The position numbers were made by a program, and so were the translations under genes. The notes beneath the pieces were generated by a model. The model was not told the DNA's origin and made no database searches. It saw only the letters and a list, made by a program, of their open reading frames with translations. DNA of 6,335 nucleotides from Clostridia bacterium (GTDB lineage Bacteria > Bacillota > Clostridia > UBA1381 > UMGS1253): contig JAFQPV010000158.1 in assembly GCA_017411585.1 (NCBI GenBank), positions 1-6,335 of the forward strand. Direction: 5' to 3'. Positions 1-4,620 of this stretch are shown one piece after another (position 1 is the first letter of the stretch; every line of letters begins with the position of its first letter).

Positions 1-475
1 GGAAATCCATATTGTCCGAAGTAGTGGTGTAATAAAGCGGCATCAAGTCAACCGCTTCACCGAGCTCCGGATGGAAGTGCGGACAGCTTGCCGCAAACGA
101 CATATCGAATGCAAGCTTGGACACCTCGCGGTGGTCAATCATATAATCGTTCGGTGCGTGTGTGATAATCAAATCCGGCTTTGCTTCACGGATGATTTTG
201 AGCACACGCATTTTTTGGTCTTCGTCTGCCGCATTTACGGTTAAGTCGCCGATGTCTGCGGTTACACATTCAAAGCCAACCATCTTGGATGCCTTCACGG
301 CTTCCTTTCTGCGGATGTCGCGAAGCTCATCCGGCATAATCACCATATGCCCCATATTGCCGTTGGCAACATGGCAGTTGATGATGGTGTGACCGGCTTT
401 TTTCATCTTTAAAAGTGTGCCTGCACAGTGCAGTTCCATATCGTCCGGATGGGCGAGTAATGTTAATACGCGCAT
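1..475 (-). CDS. PIG-L/LmbE-family deacetylase (3' end off the window)
   Basis: This is the N-terminal 158 codons of a PIG-L (LmbE-like) zinc-dependent N-deacetylase; the C-terminus lies beyond the left edge. The start ATG at 475-473 follows an AAGGAGG site. The protein begins MRVLTLLAHPDDMELHCAG, and the AHPDD motif (His9, Asp11, Asp12) is the family hallmark. His9 and Asp12 are expected zinc ligands and Asp11 or Asp12 the catalytic base. The second motif is THAPNDYMIDHRE at residues 105-117, whose His115 should be the third zinc ligand. Family members remove acyl groups from N-acetylglucosamine-type substrates (PIG-L, MshB, BshB, archaeal diacetylchitobiose deacetylase). No signal peptide is seen, so it is probably cytoplasmic. 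It is the third gene of an operon with a PfkB kinase and a NagB-like protein, which suggests deacylation of an N-acyl amino sugar. BshB-type roles cannot be excluded, but the neighbours do not support them. Confidence 0.9.
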   Translation of the reverse strand, partial: MRVLTLLAHPDDMELHCAGTLLKMKKAGHTIINCHVANGNMGHMVIMPDELRDIRRKEAVKASKMVGFECVTADIGDLTVNAADEDQKMRVLKIIREAKPDLIITHAPNDYMIDHREVSKLAFDMSFAASCPHFHPELGEAVDLMPLYYTTTSDNMDF

Positions 476-481
476 GGTTTT

Positions 482-488
482 CCTCCTT
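482..488 (-). promoter_or_regulatory. Ribosome binding site overlapping the upstream stop codon
   Basis: Read on the minus strand, AAGGAGG lies 6 bases before the deacetylase ATG and shares bases with the TAA stop (489-487) of the NagB-like gene. The arrangement fixes the start at 475 and suggests translational coupling of the two genes. Confidence 0.8.
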
Positions 489-1425
489 AGTTACACTCAG
501 CTACGAGCGGACCTGCAAGCTCGTTTAAGTAGAAAAGCTTACCCGGCATAGTCGGAATAAAGGTCGATGTGATGTGCATATCCGGACCGTAGTGCAGTGT
601 AGTGAGGAAGCTCATACCCTGCCAGCCCATGCCGCGGCCGAGTGCACCGTCGCAGCCGCCGATAATCTTGTCAGCCTGCAGGAAAAGACCAGGGCCGATG
701 GTGTTGGCTCTGCACGGAACGAGGGTTGTGCGGCTTTTAAAGCTTGTGATAGCGTTTTGCTCAATGGTGAGCGGATGCAGCTTTGCGCCGAGGCGATACG
801 GTGCCTTTTTCCATTCCTCTACGCTTGCGTAGTCTGCTGCAAAGTGCGGCTCCCAGAATGCGATATGGCAAACTCTGCCGATACCGAATACCAAAAGAAG
901 CTTTGCGCCCTCAGCCTTGAGTGCGGCAATCTTTTCCGGATAAGTCGGTAAGTTTTCCTTTGTTGCGAAGTTGCGCTGTGCCGGCGGAATTGTGTTTTCG
1001 CCGAGCTTGTCAAAGAAAGCTTCCTTCATGGAATACTCAAACGAAGCCGGATTGTCGTTCGGCAATGTATTGCCTTCGCCGTCAGCCCACTCATCCATAT
1101 TAAAGGTGTATACATGGTCGCACTTTACATTCCAAGCCTTTAAGAAGTATACTGCCCATTTGTACATACCCATCGGGCCAACCGGCAGAATCATGGCGAG
1201 CTTTTCGCCGTTGTCGCGTGCTTCCTTGATGGCAAGCGCGATTTCATGGCCCATCAGTGTGTCAAATTCGTAGATGTTTTCGCACGCTACCGGTGTAAAA
1301 TCCTTGTGCCAGAAGTCCTCGCGGGTAACACCCTTTTCACAGCATGCGTCGATTTTTGCAATGTCCCAACCCTTCGGGAAGAAATCCTCACACAAGCTGC
1401 CTTTCACTGTGCTTAAAAAATCCAT
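487..1425 (-). CDS. NagB-like glucosamine-6-phosphate deaminase/isomerase homologue with altered active site
   Basis: A 312-residue protein of the NagB/RpiA sugar-phosphate isomerase fold. Recognisable blocks are LPVGPMGMYKW (80-90, matching the NagB phosphate loop LPTGGTPMTTYK), TFNMDEW (107-113, matching NagB TFNMDEY) and GIGRVCHIAFWEP (181-193, matching NagB GVGNDGHIAFNEP). In a hand alignment, Asp111 equals E. coli Asp72 (proton-transfer base), and His187 and Glu192 equal His143 and Glu148. Val185 sits where Asp141 should be, and the Gly-Gly-Thr phosphate loop is lost. It is about 45 residues longer than NagB, mostly at the N-terminus. The start follows AAGGAG at 1435-1440 by 9 bases. It is the middle gene of an operon, 24 bases after the kinase and 11 before the deacetylase. 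The fold is clear and a role in amino-sugar metabolism likely; classical GlcN-6-P deaminase activity is doubtful. Confidence 0.85.
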   Translation of the reverse strand: MDFLSTVKGSLCEDFFPKGWDIAKIDACCEKGVTREDFWHKDFTPVACENIYEFDTLMGHEIALAIKEARDNGEKLAMILPVGPMGMYKWAVYFLKAWNVKCDHVYTFNMDEWADGEGNTLPNDNPASFEYSMKEAFFDKLGENTIPPAQRNFATKENLPTYPEKIAALKAEGAKLLLVFGIGRVCHIAFWEPHFAADYASVEEWKKAPYRLGAKLHPLTIEQNAITSFKSRTTLVPCRANTIGPGLFLQADKIIGGCDGALGRGMGWQGMSFLTTLHYGPDMHITSTFIPTMPGKLFYLNELAGPLVAECN

Positions 1426-1449
1426 TTCATTTCTCTCCTTTTATAAAAT

Positions 1450-2391
1450 TTAAATTCTTTCTTTTATAAATGCCATAATTTCGTCATAGCTTTTAATGCC
1501 TGTGGTTGCACCCTTTTCCATTACGCAGTGTGCGCCGGTTGCGTTTGCAAAGAGCACACACTCCTCCATAGAGAGGTCGCGTGCGTGCGCTGCCAAAAAG
1601 CCGGAACAGAAGCTGTCGCCCGCGCCGGTGGTATCCACAGCCTTGACACCCTTAAATGCAGGTAAAATCTTACCCTTGCTTTCGCCTTCTTGTTGATAGA
1701 AGCAGCCGTCACCGCCCATTTTGATGACGATGTTCTTTGCGCCGTTTTTGATAAACTCGTCTGCCATTGCCTGTACATCGTCCTTTTGCGCGATGCATTT
1801 TGCTTCGTCGATGCTCGGCATAAAGTAGTCGAGGTATTTCAGACACGGGTTGACAATCTCGCCCCATCTGCCGGATGCATCGTGGCAAACATCCAAGAAG
1901 GTTGTTTTGCCCATTTCTTTACAGCGCTTCAAAAATTCTGCCGTCTGTGCGCCGTCGAAGGTGCTTAAAAGGAAGGTACCGGTTACAAATACGCTGTCGC
2001 ATTCTTCGATAATCGACCAGTCTACATCGTCAATGGAGAATACCGCGTTTGTGCCGACCGTATGGAAAAACGAGCGTTCTGCCGCTGCATCAATCAGCAA
2101 TACCGATGCCGAGGTTTGCACGCTGTCGTCGGTCTTTAAGCCCTTATCGCTTACGCCTGCTTTTACAAGGCACTCGCGCAGGTAATTGCCGAATACATCG
2201 CCGCCGACTTTGCCGATGATGTACGCCTCGTTACCGAGCTTAGTTAAGTTGATAGATGCGGTCATTGCGTTACCGCCGGAATGAATGGTGATGGAATCCA
2301 CCTTTTCCAATGCGCCCTTTTCCGGCATCTTTGCCACCGGCTGTACAATGACATCGGCAACTAAAATGCCGACACAAGCTACTTTTTTCAT
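1450..2391 (-). CDS. PfkB/ribokinase-family carbohydrate kinase
   Basis: A 313-residue sugar kinase of the PfkB family, the normal length for the group. The N-terminus (VACVGILVADVIVQPV) is the first beta strand with its substrate-site aspartate. The Gly-Gly-Asn motif HSGGNAMTASINLTKLG (37-53) is PfkB signature 1. DTTGAGDSFCSGF (253-265) is signature 2, containing the anion-hole GAGD and the catalytic base Asp259. It should transfer phosphate from ATP to a hydroxymethyl group of a sugar or nucleoside in the cytoplasm. The substrate cannot be read from the sequence; an amino sugar or its acyl derivative is suggested by the NagB-like and deacetylase genes that follow in the operon. The ATG at 2391 has an AGGAGG site at 2400-2405, 8 bases upstream. 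It is the first gene after the promoter at 2479-2507. Confidence 0.92.
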   Translation of the reverse strand: MKKVACVGILVADVIVQPVAKMPEKGALEKVDSITIHSGGNAMTASINLTKLGNEAYIIGKVGGDVFGNYLRECLVKAGVSDKGLKTDDSVQTSASVLLIDAAAERSFFHTVGTNAVFSIDDVDWSIIEECDSVFVTGTFLLSTFDGAQTAEFLKRCKEMGKTTFLDVCHDASGRWGEIVNPCLKYLDYFMPSIDEAKCIAQKDDVQAMADEFIKNGAKNIVIKMGGDGCFYQQEGESKGKILPAFKGVKAVDTTGAGDSFCSGFLAAHARDLSMEECVLFANATGAHCVMEKGATTGIKSYDEIMAFIKERI

Positions 2392-2478
2392 AATAAAAAC
2401 CTCCTCACAGGGAATATAAATTTTTGTTTTAATCTATAAGCTTCTGCCTGAAAACAGAGTACACTAAAACACGACCGT

Positions 2479-2507
2479 ATTATAGCACACAATTTTTTTG
2501 TTTTCAA
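2479..2507 (-). promoter_or_regulatory. Sigma-A-type promoter of the kinase-isomerase-deacetylase operon
   Basis: On the minus strand, TTGAAA (2507-2502) is followed after exactly 17 bases by a consensus TATAAT (2484-2479). The spacer is A-rich. Transcription should start near 2472, giving a leader of about 80 bases before the kinase ATG at 2391. No other promoter is apparent within the operon, so all three genes probably depend on this one. Confidence 0.72.
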
Positions 2508-2582
2508 TGCCGAAACATATTTAATTCTTCGCAAAAATTCATTGGTTTCTCTATAAGTCATTATACAACAAACAAACGGGAA

Positions 2583-2598
2583 TGTATTTATCAATACA
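2583..2598. repeat. Inverted repeat, possible operator
   Basis: TGTATT and AATACA are perfect 6-bp inverted arms around the 4-base centre TATC. It lies about 75 bases upstream of the operon -35 box and about 140 bases before the regulator -35 box. It has operator-like symmetry but low sequence complexity, so chance is a real alternative. Confidence 0.3.
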
Positions 2599-2635
2599 AA
2601 CGCAAAATTTATCTTTTCTTCCGATATAGGGAATG

Positions 2636-2670
2636 TAAAAGCCGTATACAACCCCTGTATACGGCTTTTA
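2636..2670. terminator. Strong perfect hairpin, terminator-like, in a divergent spacer
   Basis: Fifteen uninterrupted base pairs (2636-2650 with 2656-2670) enclose the 5-base loop ACCCC. The stem has a GC-containing core, GCCGTATACA, closed by TAAAA/TTTTA at its base. On the plus strand it is followed by a T-rich stretch (TTTTATTCGTCTTTTATT), so a rightward intrinsic terminator fits best. The leftward T-run is only four bases. No annotated gene reads into it from either side: the operon starts to its left and the regulator to its right. It may end an unrecognised short transcript, insulate the two promoters, or be a leftover of a lost gene. Confidence 0.65.
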
Positions 2671-2736
2671 TTCGTCTTTTATTCCACAGTAACGGATTTG
2701 TTTTTAGATTTTTCCATTTTGTCCGGTGTGAGAAAA

Positions 2737-2765
2737 TTGACTTTTCCTTCGTGGTAGTATATAAT
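2737..2765 (+). promoter_or_regulatory. Near-consensus promoter of the first AraC-family regulator
   Basis: TTGACT (2737-2742), a 17-base spacer and a perfect TATAAT (2760-2765). The start point should be near 2772, giving a leader of about 29 bases before the ATG at 2801. The strength suggests steady expression of the regulator without an activator. Confidence 0.78.
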
Positions 2766-2790
2766 GATGACAAGAATTTCGTTTGTGCAC

Positions 2791-2795
2791 GGAGG
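2791..2795 (+). promoter_or_regulatory. Ribosome binding site that sets the regulator start at 2801
   Basis: GGAGG ends 5 bases before the ATG at 2801. An in-frame TTG at 2783 lies upstream of this site and has no ribosome site of its own, so the shorter protein starting MFKLQPIQ is preferred. Confidence 0.85.
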
Positions 2796-2800
2796 CAAAT

Positions 2801-3676
2801 ATGTTTAAGCTTCAGCCGATACAAATTCATATCCAGCTGCGCGGCTTTCACAGCATTTACTATTTTGAGCACGGCAAGCACTTTACCCATACGCCCGAAC
2901 AGCACGATTTTTGGGAAATGGTGTATGTAGACCGCGGCAATATCGTCGCCCTTGCAGACAATGTCGGCTATCCGATGCAGGAGGGACAGGTTATTTTTCA
3001 TACGCCGGGTGAGGTGCACGCGCATGTTTCCGACCGCCACGGCGCAAACAATATGCTTGTCATTTCCTTTTCTGCAGAGGGCGAGCAGCTGAAATTCTTT
3101 AATAAAAAAATCTTTACGCTGGACAAGGTGGCAAAAAAACTGCTTTCGCTGTTTATCGCGGAGGCGAAAAATGCGCTCGGTAAAATCCCGAGCCGCTACG
3201 AGGATAAATCCGACTTAGACTTTTCCCACGAGCAGTTTGCCGCTTCGCAGATGATGAGCTGTTATTTTTGCGAGTTTTTGATTCATTTGATACGTGTTGG
3301 TGAGGAACAGAGCAATAGACTGACAGCGAGCGCCGAGGCGCACAGCATTGCGCAAAACTCCTTGGCGGAGTTGATTGAAAGCTACTTAAAGCAGAATTTG
3401 TATAAACCGCTTGTCTTGCAGGATGTGTGCGATCATTTTCTGCTCGGCAAATCGCAGCTTTGCTCGATTTTTAAACAGTATACGGGCAAAAGCCTGATGG
3501 CATACTATGCGGATTTAAAGATGCAGGAAGCGAAAAAGCTTTTGCGCGAGGAGCAAATGAGTATCGGTGAAATTGCGGAGGCGCTTGGTTTTTCCGGTAT
3601 CCATATTTTCTCGCGTGCCTTTAAAAAAGCGACCGGCTTTTCGCCGACCGCGTATAAAAAGAGTGTGTTGTATTAA
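2801..3676 (+). CDS. AraC-family transcriptional regulator
   Basis: A 291-residue one-component regulator. The N-terminal part (about 10-90) reads as an AraC-type cupin ligand-binding domain, with HFTHTPEQHDFWEMVYVDRG and a later HTPGEVHAHV typical of the beta-barrel strands. The C-terminal 100 residues form the double helix-turn-helix domain. The first helix-turn-helix is around 204-228 (LVLQDVCDHFLLGKSQLCSI); the second is around 255-276, followed by the family signature ending FKKATGFSPTAYKK. Such proteins bind direct repeats near promoters and respond to a sugar or related effector. It diverges from the kinase-NagB-like-deacetylase operon across a 409-base spacer, so that operon is its probable target; the effector is unknown. 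Its 3' end converges with a second AraC gene and shares a terminator with it. Confidence 0.92.
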   Translation: MFKLQPIQIHIQLRGFHSIYYFEHGKHFTHTPEQHDFWEMVYVDRGNIVALADNVGYPMQEGQVIFHTPGEVHAHVSDRHGANNMLVISFSAEGEQLKFFNKKIFTLDKVAKKLLSLFIAEAKNALGKIPSRYEDKSDLDFSHEQFAASQMMSCYFCEFLIHLIRVGEEQSNRLTASAEAHSIAQNSLAELIESYLKQNLYKPLVLQDVCDHFLLGKSQLCSIFKQYTGKSLMAYYADLKMQEAKKLLREEQMSIGEIAEALGFSGIHIFSRAFKKATGFSPTAYKKSVLY

Positions 3677-3711
3677 AAACGGGTGTAAGGTTTTCTTACA
3701 CCTGTTTTTTT
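3675..3711. terminator. Shared bidirectional intrinsic terminator of convergent AraC genes
   Basis: A 10-bp stem (3680-3689 CGGGTGTAAG with 3695-3704 CTTACACCTG, one G-T pair) closes the loop GTTTT. Rightward it is followed by seven T (3705-3711); leftward by five (complement of 3675-3679). The stop codons of both genes (3674-3676 plus, 3712-3710 minus) lie in the flanking A/T runs, so one 37-base element ends both transcripts. Confidence 0.9.
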
Positions 3712-4501
3712 AATGCATTTTCCGGTATTCCATCGGGGAAACACCGTAGAGCTTTTTGAATATGCGCGAAAAATAGAGACTGTCCTCAAAACCGAGCGAT
3801 TCGGCAATATCGGCAATCTTTAAGTTCGTATCGGTGAGCATGGTGGTGCTTTTGCTTAAAAGCAAATCCGTATGATACTTTTGCGGCGTTTTGCCGGTCT
3901 TTTGCGTAAAGCGGCGGATGAAGTAGTATTTGCTTAAGCCGCACAGCTTCGCAAGCTCGTCATTTGACAGTTTGTTTGTATAATATTCGTTAATATAGGT
4001 AATGGCGTTATCGATGGCATCCGGTGATTGCGATGCCTTAGTCAGCGGCAACTCGGCAATGGTGGACAAAAGCTTGCCCTGGATATAGTATTGATTTTCC
4101 TCCATCGCATCGGCATAGTGCATCACGATTTCGCGGCAAAAGGCGATAAACGGCTCGCAATAGCCGATGTCAAACGCGTTTTCGGTGACGGCTGCAAGCA
4201 TTTCTGTAAAGGCGCTGCCAATAAAGTGAATCCAGTAGTAGTCTGTGCTTTCTGCGATTACGCGGTAATCCTGCGGCGTATGCGGGCGATATAAGTACAG
4301 CGTGCCTGCACCGTAGGCATTGTCGCCAATCTGCAGCGCGCCGGATTTTATGTAAATGAGTTGAAAGTCTGCGCGGCCTTCGCTGCGCACGGTATGGACA
4401 CTGGTGTCCGCACCTTCGTACCAGCCGCAGCTGTTGAGATGTATGTACACATCTGTAGGCTCGAGTATGCGGAAAAAGTTTGCGGTATTGTAAAAAAGCA
4501 T
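3710..4501 (-). CDS. AraC-family transcriptional regulator, divergent to GH2 gene
   Basis: A 263-residue regulator. The N-terminal cupin (about 15-100) shows strand motifs such as FQLIYIKSGALQIGD (46-60), YLYRPHTPQDYR (69-80) and YYWIHFIGSAF (88-98), a pattern common in AraC regulators of plant-sugar genes. The C-terminal double helix-turn-helix has LSNDELAKLCGLSKYYFIRRF (178-198) and IADIAESLGF (229-238), followed by the signature ending IFKKLYGVSPMEYRK. The ATG at 4501 is preceded by a G-rich AAGGGGGG ribosome site at about 4507-4514. It is transcribed away from the GH2 hydrolase with 119 bases between start codons, and the spacer contains a direct repeat suited to an AraC dimer. It is therefore the likely activator of the GH2 gene, sensing a substrate or product of that enzyme. 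The effector is not deducible. Confidence 0.93.
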   Translation of the reverse strand: MLFYNTANFFRILEPTDVYIHLNSCGWYEGADTSVHTVRSEGRADFQLIYIKSGALQIGDNAYGAGTLYLYRPHTPQDYRVIAESTDYYWIHFIGSAFTEMLAAVTENAFDIGYCEPFIAFCREIVMHYADAMEENQYYIQGKLLSTIAELPLTKASQSPDAIDNAITYINEYYTNKLSNDELAKLCGLSKYYFIRRFTQKTGKTPQKYHTDLLLSKSTTMLTDTNLKIADIAESLGFEDSLYFSRIFKKLYGVSPMEYRKMH

Positions 4502-4521
4502 CGTATCCCCCCTTTTTGTTT

Positions 4522-4550
4522 AGCATATACCCAAAAAGCACTTTTGTCCA
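4522..4550 (-). promoter_or_regulatory. Weak promoter candidate for the second AraC regulator
   Basis: On the minus strand TGGACA (4550-4545) and TATGCT (4527-4522) are separated by 17 bases; the predicted start is near 4515. The -10 box matches consensus in only four of six positions. The distal copy of the AAAAGCA direct repeat falls in its spacer, so binding there could cause autorepression. Confidence 0.4.
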
Positions 4551-4560
4551 TAGAAAAGCA
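4534..4560 (+). promoter_or_regulatory. Direct repeat, candidate AraC-type operator for the GH2 promoter
   Basis: AAAAGCA occurs at 4534-4540 and again at 4554-4560, 20 bases apart start to start, about two helical turns. AraC-family dimers bind direct repeats spaced like this. The proximal copy ends 11 bases before the GH2 -35 box at 4572, the position used for contact with RNA polymerase. The repeat is short and A-rich, so this is an inference from position as much as sequence. Confidence 0.45.
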
Positions 4561-4563
4561 TTA

Positions 4564-4578
4564 TTTTCATATTGAAAA
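4564..4578. repeat. Palindrome overlapping the GH2 -35 box
   Basis: TTTTCA and TGAAAA form perfect 6-bp arms around TAT. The right arm includes most of the -35 box TTGAAA (4572-4577), so a bound protein would block polymerase. AT-rich composition makes a chance origin plausible. Confidence 0.3.
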
Positions 4579-4599
4579 AATTTCCCGGTTTGCTATACT
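4572..4599 (+). promoter_or_regulatory. Promoter of the GH2 hydrolase gene with extended -10
   Basis: TTGAAA (4572-4577), a 16-base spacer and TATACT (4594-4599) with an upstream TG at 4591-4592 making an extended -10. The predicted start near 4606 leaves a leader of only about 15 bases, beginning at the AAAGGAG ribosome site (4606-4612). The imperfect -35 and short spacer suit a promoter that needs an activator. Confidence 0.6.
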
Positions 4600-4620
4600 G
4601 TAGGTAAAGGAGTGAACGAA

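Larger units (their letters stand above)
2392..2800. other. Divergent intergenic region between kinase operon and AraC regulator
   Basis: This 409-base AT-rich spacer holds no convincing gene. It contains the leftward operon promoter with a leader of about 80 bases (to 2392), a 16-bp inverted repeat at 2583-2598, a 15-bp perfect hairpin at 2636-2670 and the rightward regulator promoter at 2737-2765. Short reading frames here have no usable ribosome site. The 5' leader of the kinase gene shows no structure that I recognise as a riboswitch. Confidence 0.75.

Noticed and set aside
574..1273. Several open frames on the plus strand inside the NagB-like gene
   Set aside because: They are antisense to a gene with clear family motifs and a good ribosome site, and their translations show no recognisable domain.
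2392..2472. The 80-base leader of the kinase operon as a riboswitch or attenuator
   Set aside because: Only a trivial CTG-TTTT-CAG stem is visible, with no terminator and no known riboswitch core.
2560..2588. A second TATAAT on the minus strand at 2565-2560 as an extra operon promoter
   Set aside because: The expected -35 position (2588-2583) reads AATACA, a poor match; the pair at 2507/2484 is far better.
2388..2651. An 87-codon minus-strand frame upstream of the kinase gene
   Set aside because: It covers the operon promoter and leader, has no ribosome site, and its translation looks like translated AT-rich spacer.
2679..2810. A minus-strand frame ending in a protein-like stretch (KMEKSKNKSVTVE) just before the hairpin
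   Set aside because: It looked like the C-terminus of a gene followed by a terminator, but its body is the complement of the regulator promoter. The frame is closed by a stop at about 2810, and the only ATG lacks a ribosome site and gives 12 residues.
2609..3040. A 143-codon minus-strand frame running across the regulator start
   Set aside because: It is antisense to the AraC gene and reads through the hairpin and promoter; no domain is recognisable.
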